In this document: in pieces, positions 1 through 5,475 of the stretch | Layout of the letters: each line of letters opens with the position of its first letter | Numbering within the stretch: the stretch's first letter is position 1 | DNA from: Thermoplasmata archaeon | GTDB lineage: Archaea > Thermoplasmatota > Thermoplasmata > Lutacidiplasmatales > UBA184 | Assembly (NCBI GenBank): GCA_030040035.1 | Contig: JASHUJ010000080.1 | Coordinates: forward strand, 1 to 8,145 | Reading direction: 5' to 3' | Length of the DNA stretch: 8,145 nucleotides | Program-made: the position numbers and the translations under genes | The notes under the pieces: model-generated | Database searches by the model: none | Told to the model about the DNA's origin: nothing | What the model saw: only the letters and a program-made list of their open reading frames with translations

Positions 1-50
1 ACGGCGGGCGGTTTATCCGACCGAGGTACGCATCGGTCGACCGGGCGGGC

Positions 51-182
51 CTACGGGATCGGGCCGCCGAGCGCGCCCGTGAAGCCGAGGTAGGCAACGA
101 TGCCGCCGACCACGATCGCGACCGCGAAGATCGCGATCAGAAAGCGGAGCGGTACGGGCGGGGTTTGCGCGGCGCCGTCCAC
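51..182 (-). CDS. Probable 43-residue single-span membrane protein
   Basis: The minus strand reads from a GTG at 182 to TAG at 53-51. The product has a short polar, proline-containing N-terminus (residues 1-11), an arginine at 13, a hydrophobic helix at about residues 14-34 (FLIAIFAVAIVVGGIVAYLG), and a glycine/proline-rich end, GGPIP. Codons use G or C in the third position almost throughout, like the neighbouring genes. A GGAGG sequence (191-187) sits 4 nt before the GTG. The gene lies 72 nt downstream of the FKBP stop on the same strand and is probably co-transcribed with it. I do not recognise the family. It could be a small subunit of a membrane complex or a free small membrane protein; no function can be assigned. 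The same frame is open back to 257, but no ATG, GTG or TTG lies between 254 and 183, which supports the start chosen. The main doubt is its small size. Confidence 0.55.
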   Translation of the reverse strand: MDGAAQTPPVPLRFLIAIFAVAIVVGGIVAYLGFTGALGGPIP

Positions 183-186
183 ATCC

Positions 187-191
187 CCTCC
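187..191 (-). promoter_or_regulatory. Shine-Dalgarno for the small membrane protein
   Basis: The minus strand reads GGAGG followed by GGAT and then the GTG start. The 4-nt spacing is slightly short but usable. No other start in this frame has such a site, so it decides the start. Confidence 0.45.
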
Positions 192-254
192 GACGCCCCC
201 GGATTCAAGTAGCCGTCGTAGGAACCGTCGGCCGACGAGACCGGACGGGAACGA

Positions 255-1166
255 TCAGTCGTCCTTCGGGTCCGATTTCGTTGGAGGACGTCGCGCGTGT
301 TTCGCGGCGGGAGGTTCGGTGGGCGTCGGGGCGGGCGCGGCGGCCGTCGACGGGTCGGCCGAAGCGGCGGCCGGCGCCGCGTCGGGGGTCGATTTCGGCG
401 GCGCGGGGTCGGCTTTCTTCTCGGCCGCCGGGGTGACGTACTCCTCCAGGACCCGGATCGTCTCGGGGTGCAGGTACGTGCGCAGCCGGTCGATCACGCG
501 CGGCTTCGCCGCCATCCACCCGATGTCGAACTTGGATCGTTCGGGCAACTTCAACGTGAGCGTCTTCTCGCGGTGCTCGATGTGGAATTCGGCGGATCGG
601 CCGTACTGCAATTCGACGATCGCCCGGGCCTGCTCGACCGCTCCCGAGATCTTCTCGGTGATCGTGAACGTGCCCTTCACGCGGCGCCCGGCGAAGGGCG
701 GATTGAAGTCGACGCGCACGCGCGCGGCGGTCATCGACATGACCCGGCCACGTCGTCCTTCGATCGTCAGGACCGTGCCGATGTCGAGATGCGCGTTCTC
801 CCGGCGCATTTCGGGCAAGCGCTCGATCTCGTGCATCGAGAACAGCTCGATGAGCTTCGGATCTCGCTCGCCGAACGCGTCGGCCGGGGCGAACTCGCGA
901 GTCACCGTCTCGCCGACCGGGACCCCCACGAGCGAGTTCTCGATGCCCGTCGGGAAGTAGTCCCCGCCGATCTGGTGCGGTCGCGCCCCCCACGTGCGCC
1001 CCTCGACCGGCGGCACGTTGGCGTTCTGGGCGACCTCCTCGTGCGTCGTGTCCAGGAGCTCGGTCTTTCCCCCGATCTCGGACCACAGATCGTAGTCGAG
1101 CCGGACCAGATCGCCCGCCTGGGTCGCTCCGTGCGGCGACGCGGTCGCGGGGGCCTCGGGAGTCAT
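255..1166 (-). CDS. Large archaeal FKBP-type peptidyl-prolyl cis-trans isomerase
   Basis: This 303-residue cytoplasmic protein is expected to catalyse prolyl cis/trans isomerisation and act as a folding chaperone. The FKBP domain spans about residues 18-173. It begins GDLVRLDYDLW (18-28), has LLDTT at 37-41 and the core segment FPTGIENSLVGVPVGE at 71-86. DAFGERDPKLIEL (96-108) matches the conserved F/YGxRDP segment before the inserted chaperone (IF) domain. VDFNPPFAG at 152-160 corresponds to the VDFNHPLAG signature of SlyD-like FKBPs, with the usual His replaced by Pro. A C-terminal domain at about 174-245 (KFDIGW, then KPRVIDRL) resembles the extension of long archaeal FKBPs. Residues 246-303 form a low-complexity Ala/Pro/Lys/Asp tail, probably disordered. 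There is no signal peptide or membrane segment. The ATG at 1166 lies about 29 nt from a weak TATA-like element. Whether the isomerase site is fully active cannot be judged here. Confidence 0.9.
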   Translation of the reverse strand: MTPEAPATASPHGATQAGDLVRLDYDLWSEIGGKTELLDTTHEEVAQNANVPPVEGRTWGARPHQIGGDYFPTGIENSLVGVPVGETVTREFAPADAFGERDPKLIELFSMHEIERLPEMRRENAHLDIGTVLTIEGRRGRVMSMTAARVRVDFNPPFAGRRVKGTFTITEKISGAVEQARAIVELQYGRSAEFHIEHREKTLTLKLPERSKFDIGWMAAKPRVIDRLRTYLHPETIRVLEEYVTPAAEKKADPAPPKSTPDAAPAAASADPSTAAAPAPTPTEPPAAKHARRPPTKSDPKDD

Positions 1167-1190
1167 GGCCCCGCCGAACCGGAACGCGGG

Positions 1191-1200
1191 ATAACGTTTG
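1191..1200 (-). promoter_or_regulatory. Weak TATA-like element upstream of the FKBP gene
   Basis: The minus strand reads CAAACGTTAT, the most AT-rich spot in the 99-nt gap between the GT2 and FKBP genes. Its centre is about 29 nt from the FKBP ATG, as expected for a leaderless archaeal mRNA. It is a poor match to TTTAWA-type boxes, so FKBP may instead be read through from the upstream GT2 gene. Confidence 0.3.
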
Positions 1201-1230
1201 TCGGGGGACGCGGGCTACGCGTCGATCGCC

Positions 1231-1249
1231 CCCGAGCCGCGAACTCGGG
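1231..1249. repeat. Inverted repeat after the GT2 gene
   Basis: CCCGAG and CTCGGG arms (6 bp, perfect) flank a 7-nt loop, 17 nt past the GT2 stop. It could form an mRNA 3' hairpin. It lacks the T-run that archaeal terminators normally carry, and in such GC-rich DNA a repeat of this size can arise by chance. Confidence 0.25.
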
Positions 1250-1265
1250 CGCGTGCGCTCCGGCG

Positions 1266-2117
1266 TCAGCCCTGGGCGCTCTGGTCCGTCGACGCGGTCA
1301 ACGCGCGCCGGCGCTCCCGGAACGCGGCGTCGAGCAGCGCCGGGGGTTTCATCGCGGCGTCGAGGAACCGGAGCGGGTGACGGACCGGACGCCGCCGCTC
1401 CTGGAGCCGTCCGGCGAGCTCCCCGTTCTTGAGGAGCGCCATTGCCATCGGCACGTGGTACAGGCGGTAGCGTCGGCTGATCCATCGGAAGAGATCGGTC
1501 TCGTCGCTCTTGTCGTGGTAGACCCAGGCGTCGGGCACGTACTCTCCGCGGTGGCCGGCGTGGACCGCCCGGATCTCGAGATCGTAGTCCTCCGCACCGG
1601 GGATCGTCGGATCGAAGTGGAGCGTGCGGAGGACCGACGTGCGCCAGCCGGTGTTCTGGAGCGGAAGGTAGCTGACGCTCCGACCCACGAGGTCCTCGTA
1701 GATCGATCGCTCAAGGAGGTCGACGTACTGCTCGATCGAGCCCTGGGGCGGCCGGGTGGGGCGGGTGGGTCCGCCCGTAAAATCGGCGCGACCCGCGGCG
1801 AGGGGCGCGGTGAGCCGGGCGAGCCAGTCGGGTGGGGCGATCTCGTCCGAATCGAGGTAGGCGGTGAACTCTTCGTCGATGACGGAGAGCGACCCCTCGC
1901 GCGCGTCGACCGCCCGACCGGGGTAGCGTACGACGCGGATCGGCAGGCCGGGGAACCGCCGCTCGGCCTCGGTGAAAAGGTCGGGCGGGCTCGCGGGCGA
2001 GCCGGCGATCATCACCCGGTCGGGCTTGCGGGTTTGCCGGTCGAGGGACGCGAGGGCGTTCAGGAGGCGGGGGTCGTCGAGCACGGCGATCTCGACGCAG
2101 ACCGTTCCGCCCGTCAT
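1266..2117 (-). CDS. Family 2 (GT-A fold) glycosyltransferase
   Basis: The 283-residue product is expected to transfer a sugar from a nucleotide-sugar donor to a glycan or lipid acceptor. Visible features in order: the N-terminal nucleotide-binding half with LLNALASLDRQTRKPDRV (18-35), the shape of the GT2 'SLLxQTxxPxEVIVVD' segment; the metal/nucleotide-binding DxD motif in YLDSDE (Asp89, Asp91) followed by PPDWL; GWRTSVL at 157-163; and GAEDYDLEIRAVHAG (174-188), the acidic ED catalytic-base motif of GT2 enzymes, followed by WVYHD. No membrane helix is evident, so the enzyme is probably cytoplasmic or peripheral. The expected initial beta-strand (VCVEIAVLDD) is less canonical than usual. 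The ATG start is supported by GGAGGG 6 nt upstream. It diverges from the family-4 glycosyltransferase across a shared promoter, suggesting work on the same glycan. Donor and acceptor are unknown. Confidence 0.85.
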   Translation of the reverse strand: MTGGTVCVEIAVLDDPRLLNALASLDRQTRKPDRVMIAGSPASPPDLFTEAERRFPGLPIRVVRYPGRAVDAREGSLSVIDEEFTAYLDSDEIAPPDWLARLTAPLAAGRADFTGGPTRPTRPPQGSIEQYVDLLERSIYEDLVGRSVSYLPLQNTGWRTSVLRTLHFDPTIPGAEDYDLEIRAVHAGHRGEYVPDAWVYHDKSDETDLFRWISRRYRLYHVPMAMALLKNGELAGRLQERRRPVRHPLRFLDAAMKPPALLDAAFRERRRALTASTDQSAQG

Positions 2118-2123
2118 GATGCG

Positions 2124-2129
2124 CCCTCC
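2124..2129 (-). promoter_or_regulatory. Shine-Dalgarno for the GT2 gene
   Basis: The minus strand reads GGAGGG, then 6 nt (CGCATC), then ATG. A leader of about 24 nt is expected if transcription starts about 27 nt from the shared AT box, so this gene is translated from a leadered message, unlike its divergent partner. Confidence 0.6.
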
Positions 2130-2161
2130 GTCCCGAGCCGAACTACGGGCCCTCGGCCGTC

Positions 2162-2174
2162 AAAAACTTTTATC
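2162..2174. promoter_or_regulatory. Shared divergent promoter of the GT2 and GT4 genes
   Basis: AAAAACTTTTATC is the only AT-rich stretch in the 77-nt gap between the two divergent glycosyltransferase genes. On the plus strand CTTTTATC is a TATA box centred about 25 nt before the GTG of the GT4 gene, with an A-rich segment upstream that can serve as BRE; this implies a leaderless GT4 mRNA. On the minus strand GATAAAAG reads as a box about 50 nt from the GT2 ATG, leaving room for a leader with its Shine-Dalgarno. That one TBP site serves both directions is inferred from the absence of any other AT-rich element. Confidence 0.65.
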
Positions 2175-2194
2175 GGCGGCGCGGTAGGCCCGAC

Positions 2195-3241
2195 GTGCGG
2201 GTTCTCCTGCTCGGGGGAGGGGTCCATCCGATCCCCCCGACCGGATACGGCGCCGTCGAGCGGATCATCGCGGACCTCGCCGCCGCCCTGGCGTCGGCCG
2301 GGGTGGACGTCGGGATCGTCAACGAGGTCCGGCACGGGCGCACGCGGGACGAGATCCCGTTCGCGCTCTCCCTGCCGCGTCGGCTCCGCCAGGAGAGTTT
2401 CGACGTGCTGCACGCGAACACGCCGGTCGTCGCGAACCGGCTCGCCCTGGCCCAACGGCCATTTGTGTACACCTCCCACTCGCGCCACTGGTACTATCGG
2501 ACCGGGCTGACGCACCGCTGGGGATATTGGCTTGAGCGTCGCGCGGTCCGGCGCTCGCGAACCTCGATCGCCCTGACCGAACCGCTCGCCCAAACCATGC
2601 GGACCGTTGTCCCCGAGCCGCTCCCGCCGATCGAGGTGGTCCCGTTCGGCGTGGACGCGCAGGCCTACCAACCGTCCTGGAGCCGACGCACGGGCCGTCG
2701 GGCGCTCGGGGTGGGGGTCGTGGCGCCGTTCAAGCGATGGCAGCTCGCGGCGCGCGCGCTCCGCGGGACCGGCGCCGAGCTCGCGATCGCCGGCCCGATC
2801 GTCTCGCCGGAGTACGCCGACCGCATCCGCGGCGAGGGTCCCCACGTGCGTCTCCTGGGCGAAGTCCCGGAGGAGGAGCTCCGGGCCCTCTTCGCCGAGA
2901 GCGATTTCCTCCTCCATCCGAGCGTCGTGGAAGTCCTCTCCGCTACCGTGCTCGAAGCGCTCGCCGCGGGGCTGCCGGTCCTCGGCGGCACCGGCGTCGA
3001 AGGGGTCGTCGAACCCGGCGTGACGGGGTGGCGGCTGCGCGATGACGATCCCGGGCCCTTCGCGGATGCCCTGCGCGAACGGGCCGTCGAGCTGCTCGCG
3101 AGCGACGAGCTGCGCCACCGGATGGGGGAGGCGGCGCGCGCCGAAGCGCTGGCCCGGTACAACTGGGCCACGATCGCCGCCCGGCACGTCGAGATCTACC
3201 GGGCGGTCGTCGGCGGGTCCTCGGTCTCGCGCGGCGGTTAG
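2195..3241 (+). CDS. Family 4 (GT-B fold) glycosyltransferase
   Basis: This 348-residue retaining glycosyltransferase of the GT4 type has two Rossmann-like domains. The N-terminal domain starts RVLLLGGGVHPIPPTGYGAV, then E22, the 'P..YGG.E' acceptor-side motif, followed by DVLHANTP and YTSHSRHWYYR. The linker VPFGVDAQAYQP leads into the donor domain: LGVGVVAPFKRWQLAARAL (family 'VGRLxPxKG' segment), then LLGEVPEEELRALFAESDFLLHP. The EX7E catalytic/donor motif is E246-VLSATVL-E254, followed by AAGLPVLGGTGVEGVVEPG. Length is slightly below the usual 360-400. No membrane helix is seen. The GTG start lies about 25 nt from a TATA box, so the mRNA is probably leaderless. The stop overlaps that of the convergent epimerase gene. 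With the flanking GT2 and epimerase genes it suggests glycan or glycolipid synthesis; donor and acceptor cannot be read from sequence. Confidence 0.9.
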   Translation: MRVLLLGGGVHPIPPTGYGAVERIIADLAAALASAGVDVGIVNEVRHGRTRDEIPFALSLPRRLRQESFDVLHANTPVVANRLALAQRPFVYTSHSRHWYYRTGLTHRWGYWLERRAVRRSRTSIALTEPLAQTMRTVVPEPLPPIEVVPFGVDAQAYQPSWSRRTGRRALGVGVVAPFKRWQLAARALRGTGAELAIAGPIVSPEYADRIRGEGPHVRLLGEVPEEELRALFAESDFLLHPSVVEVLSATVLEALAAGLPVLGGTGVEGVVEPGVTGWRLRDDDPGPFADALRERAVELLASDELRHRMGEAARAEALARYNWATIAARHVEIYRAVVGGSSVSRGG

Positions 3242-4203
3242 CGTCCGATCCCGCGTTCGGCGGCGAGTTCCGCGATCGTCCGGTCGATCGCTTCGCCGCT
3301 CGTGTACCGCGGAGTCCAGCCGAGCCGGGCGACCCGGTCGATCGCGAGGAGCTGTTCGGGCACGTCCCCGCTCCAGCCCCGGGCGCCTCCCGTGAACTCG
3401 ATTCGCGCGCGGCCTCCGTGCGCGGCCACGACCTTCTCGGCGATCTCCCGTACGGACGTCCGGTCGCGCGCGCCCAAGTTGTAGAGATTCACGGGCGCGG
3501 ACGCGCGGTCGCCGACGAAGAGCATCGCCTCGACGCACTCCTCCGTGCGAAGGTAGCTCTTCGACTGACGACCGTCGCCCAAGACCTCGAGGCGGGCGGG
3601 GTCGCGCCTCAACTTATCGAAAAAGTCGAAAAGGACCCCGTGGTTCATCCGGGGGCCGACGATATTCGCGAACCGGAACACGTACGCGGTCAGCCCATAG
3701 AGATGGGCATACGACGAGCAGAGGCCCTCTGCCGCGAGCTTCGCGGCGGCGTACATCGATTCCGGCTCGAGCGGGCCGTAGTCCTCGGGCGTTGGGAACA
3801 CCTTCGGCCAGCCGTAGACGACGCTCGAGGAGGAGAAGAAGATCCGTCGGACGTCGTGCCGGCGGGCCGCCTCGAGGACGTTGAATGTCGCGAGCGTCCC
3901 CTGCTCGAGGTCGACCCGGCTGTCGGCGGTGCCGCGCCGGATATCGCCGTTCGCCGCGAGGTGCCAGACCTCCCGGGCGCCCTCGAGCTGCGCTGCGTAG
4001 GCGGCCGGAGCGTTGAGATCCGCGACGACGAGGGAGAGCCCATCGGGAGGAGCCCGCGGGAGATGCTCGCGCCGACCCGACGAGAGATTGTCGATGACGC
4101 GCACGGTCGCGCCGCGCCCCAAGAGTGCCCGCACGAGCTCGGAGCCGATCGCACCGGCGCCGCCGGTCACGACGACCGGTCCTTGCGAAGCCCCTTCGGG
4201 CAT
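3238..4203 (-). CDS. NAD-dependent sugar epimerase/dehydratase (extended SDR)
   Basis: The 321-residue enzyme of the UDP-glucose 4-epimerase-like extended SDR family probably converts a nucleotide sugar used by the neighbouring glycosyltransferases. The Rossmann motif is VVVTGGAGAIGS (G14, G17, G20). Asp38 in VIDNLSSG ends beta-2 and favours NAD over NADP. LAANGDIRRG (82-91) corresponds to the family 'HLAAxxxV' segment. The active site is SSSSVVYG (Ser124-127 region) with Tyr151 and Lys155 in YAAAK. FRFANIVGPR and DGRQSKSYLRTEECVEA follow the usual C-terminal substrate-binding pattern. The frame is open to 4290, but I chose the ATG at 4203: the fold begins 8 residues later, and a strong TATA box is centred about 30 nt upstream, so transcription starts about there. 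The upstream extension would cross the TATA box. The exact reaction (epimerisation or dehydration) is not determined. Confidence 0.9.
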   Translation of the reverse strand: MPEGASQGPVVVTGGAGAIGSELVRALLGRGATVRVIDNLSSGRREHLPRAPPDGLSLVVADLNAPAAYAAQLEGAREVWHLAANGDIRRGTADSRVDLEQGTLATFNVLEAARRHDVRRIFFSSSSVVYGWPKVFPTPEDYGPLEPESMYAAAKLAAEGLCSSYAHLYGLTAYVFRFANIVGPRMNHGVLFDFFDKLRRDPARLEVLGDGRQSKSYLRTEECVEAMLFVGDRASAPVNLYNLGARDRTSVREIAEKVVAAHGGRARIEFTGGARGWSGDVPEQLLAIDRVARLGWTPRYTSGEAIDRTIAELAAERGIGR

Positions 4204-4225
4204 GCCGCCCCCAGCCCGCGGAGAA

Positions 4226-4239
4226 GCATATATAAATGC
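4226..4239. promoter_or_regulatory. Strong TATA element between the epimerase and 74-residue protein genes
   Basis: GCATATATAAATGC contains TATATAAAT and is flanked by GCAT/ATGC arms. On the minus strand its centre is about 30 nt from the epimerase ATG, giving a leaderless or near-leaderless mRNA. On the plus strand it is about 50 nt from the ATG at 4283, giving a leader of about 23 nt. A purine-rich GAGAAG just upstream on the plus strand is a plausible BRE for that direction. A weaker alternative plus-strand box is CCTAAACTC at 4247-4255. Confidence 0.7.
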
Positions 4240-4259
4240 AGGGTCGCCTAAACTCTTCG

Positions 4260-4275
4260 CACCGGACCACCGGTG
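4260..4275. repeat. Inverted repeat in the leader of the 74-residue protein gene
   Basis: CACCGG and CCGGTG arms (perfect, 6 bp) flank the 4-nt loop ACCA. The repeat ends 7 nt before the ATG at 4283. If transcription starts about 27 nt from the TATATAAAT box, the mRNA would begin with this hairpin, and the only Shine-Dalgarno-like run (GGTGGGG, 4272-4278) would be partly in its 3' arm. It could be an operator, a translational hairpin or chance. Confidence 0.35.
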
Positions 4276-4282
4276 GGGTTTC

Positions 4283-4507
4283 ATGCGCACCTATGTCCGG
4301 ATGACCTTCCATTCGGAGGGGGCCAACCCGTTGAAGGTGCTCGAGACGATGCGAACGCTCGGGTTCGAAGAGTCGATGGGGATGCACGATTTCGTCTATC
4401 GGTGGAAAGAGAAGGCGGCGATCGACGACGTGCTCCGTCTGATGGCCGAGATGCACGAGAAGCTCAAGGGCTTGGATGTCAACTACGAGATCACCACGAT
4501 CTCCTGA
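4283..4507 (+). CDS. 74-residue protein of unknown function
   Basis: The ATG at 4283 opens a 74-residue product. I do not recognise the family. The pattern suggests a small alpha/beta protein, perhaps a ferredoxin-like beta-alpha-beta-alpha-beta: strand at 1-11 (MRTYVRMTFHS), helix at 15-28 (NPLKVLETMRTLGF region), strand at 34-43 (MHDFVYRWKE), helix at 46-63 (IDDVLRLMAEMHEKLKGL) and a final strand, VNYEITTI. It is fairly rich in methionine, including SMGMHD at 31-36. There are no cysteines, no signal peptide and no membrane helix. The frame is open further upstream, but that part runs antisense through the epimerase gene and across its promoter, so the ATG at 4283 is preferred. Its 3' end overlaps the winged-helix gene by 32 nt, implying coupled translation and perhaps a shared role. 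A ligand-sensing or partner domain is possible but is only a guess. Confidence 0.8.
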   Translation: MRTYVRMTFHSEGANPLKVLETMRTLGFEESMGMHDFVYRWKEKAAIDDVLRLMAEMHEKLKGLDVNYEITTIS

Positions 4508-4916
4508 TCGCGACCCCGGTGCGGCCCCGCCGCGGGACGAGACGGAGCGACTCGAACGGCTCCTGCTGCTGCACCTGCTCGAGCACCGCGGCCAGCAGAT
4601 TCGCTTCGAAGCGTCGCAGTGGACGACCGAGTTCGGCATCACTCGAAAGTTCGCGAACGAGGACCCGAGCGAGCTCAAGCTCGCCCTGCGGACGCTCGAG
4701 ATGGGCCGGATGATCTACCTGCGGACCCAGTACGTCGTCGGATACTCCGAGCCGAAGCACGTCTACTCCCTGACCCCGAGCGGGCATCGGAAGGCGCTCG
4801 AGTTCCAGCGGGAGGGGGGACGCACGGGGGATCCGGGCCCCAACGGCTCCGACGCGTTCTCGGCCGAGGGGGGGACCGGCGGCGCCGGCTTCCGGCGCCC
4901 GTCGCGGGCCCCGTGA
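4476..4916 (+). CDS. Winged helix-turn-helix DNA-binding protein
   Basis: This 146-residue protein is probably a transcription regulator. The core is at residues 24-111: helix ERLERLLLLHLLEHRG (24-39), then FEASQWTTEFGITRKFAN with a HTH-like 'x-FGIT' turn, a recognition-helix candidate PSELKLALRTLEMGRMIYLR (64-83), and a wing ending HVYSLTPSGHRKALEF (95-110). 'YSLTPSGxxxA' is the usual closing motif of PadR/MarR-like winged helices. Residues 1-23 are polar and residues 112-146 a Gly/Arg-rich tail, both probably disordered. The only start in frame is the ATG at 4476, which overlaps the preceding gene by 32 nt; codon use in the overlap is unlike the rest because both frames are read. The GNAT gene starts 7 nt after its stop, so the three genes form one unit. 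The regulated promoter is unknown; the inverted repeat upstream of the unit is one candidate. Confidence 0.75.
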   Translation: MSTTRSPRSPDRDPGAAPPRDETERLERLLLLHLLEHRGQQIRFEASQWTTEFGITRKFANEDPSELKLALRTLEMGRMIYLRTQYVVGYSEPKHVYSLTPSGHRKALEFQREGGRTGDPGPNGSDAFSAEGGTGGAGFRRPSRAP

Positions 4917-4923
4917 ACCTCGG

Positions 4924-5475
4924 ATGACCGAGATCGAGGGCGCTGCGGTCCGGTTGCGACCGCTCGCCCCGAAGGACTACCCCGCCGTCCACGCGTGGTA
5001 CGAAGACCCGGAACTGGTCGCCCCGTACGACCGGTTCGCGCCCGACTCGTTCGACGACTTCGTTCGATCGGTCGAGGGGGCCGGCGACGACCCCACGTCC
5101 CTGGCGCCCCGCTTCGCGATCGAGGAGCGCTCCACCGGGGCGCTCGTGGGCGTGGTCGGTCACTACATCGCGCACCCGGTGCTCGAGTACCTCGACGTCT
5201 GGTATCTCCTCGGGAACCGGGCGGTCCGGGGCAAGGGGTACGGCCGCGAAGCCGTCGGCCTCTTGGTCGGCCATCTCTTCGCGACCCGGGCGATCGAGCG
5301 CGTCGGAGCCTCGGTCGACGTCGAGAACACTCCATCGAACCGGTTGGTGGCCGGGCTCGGGTTCCGCGTCGAGGGCACGCTCCGGTCCGCCCTCTACCAC
5401 CACGGCCGGTGGCACGACGTCAACCTGTACGGCGTCACGCGCTCGGACTGGGCGCAGAGCCATCCCGCAATCTGA
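4924..5475 (+). CDS. RimJ/RimL-like GNAT N-acetyltransferase
   Basis: The 183-residue GNAT enzyme is expected to transfer an acyl group from acyl-CoA to an amine, such as a protein N-terminus or a small molecule. It begins VRLRPLAPKDYPAVHAWYED (9-28), the classic RimJ/L opening. The mid-domain has FAIEERSTGALVGVVG (64-79). Strand beta-4 and the CoA pyrophosphate loop are at 88-107: YLDVWYLLGNRAVRGKGYG with the Q/RxxGxG/A motif R102-GKGYG107. VENTPSNRLVAGLGFRVEG at 133-151 carries the conserved Asn135 and Asn139, and WHDVNLYGVTRSDW near the end is typical of the subgroup. It starts 7 nt after the winged-helix stop, with no good Shine-Dalgarno, so coupling is likely. Its last 13 codons overlap the 3' end of the convergent alaX gene. 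The substrate is not evident; ribosomal-protein acetylation is only the family's founding role. Confidence 0.9.
   Translation: MTEIEGAAVRLRPLAPKDYPAVHAWYEDPELVAPYDRFAPDSFDDFVRSVEGAGDDPTSLAPRFAIEERSTGALVGVVGHYIAHPVLEYLDVWYLLGNRAVRGKGYGREAVGLLVGHLFATRAIERVGASVDVENTPSNRLVAGLGFRVEGTLRSALYHHGRWHDVNLYGVTRSDWAQSHPAI

Noticed and set aside
34..43. Palindrome CGGTCGACCG just after the small ORF stop
   Set aside because: It is too short, has no loop and is not followed by a T-run; self-complementary decamers are common in DNA of this composition, so I call no terminator or operator.
114..140. Repeated GATCGCGA-type words resembling a small direct repeat
   Set aside because: They coincide with Ile/Ala/Val codons of the transmembrane helix of the small protein and reflect codon bias rather than a repeat element.
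205..1485. A 426-codon minus-strand frame overlapping the FKBP and GT2 genes
   Set aside because: It is an alternate-frame shadow: composition is dominated by Arg, Pro and Gly, and the FKBP frame carries all recognisable motifs.
297..2510. A 737-codon open frame on the plus strand across the FKBP and GT2 region
   Set aside because: It is antisense to two well-supported genes and its translation is Arg/Gly-rich without any fold signature. Long spurious antisense frames are expected where GC-rich codons leave few stops.
2114..3538. A 474-codon minus-strand frame across the GT4 gene
   Set aside because: Antisense to the GT4 gene, with no recognisable domain; it would also run through the GT4 promoter and the epimerase 3' end.
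4204..4290. Epimerase start at the ATG at 4290
   Set aside because: It would place the coding region across its own TATA box and add a non-homologous N-terminus; the ATG at 4203 fits the fold and the promoter spacing.
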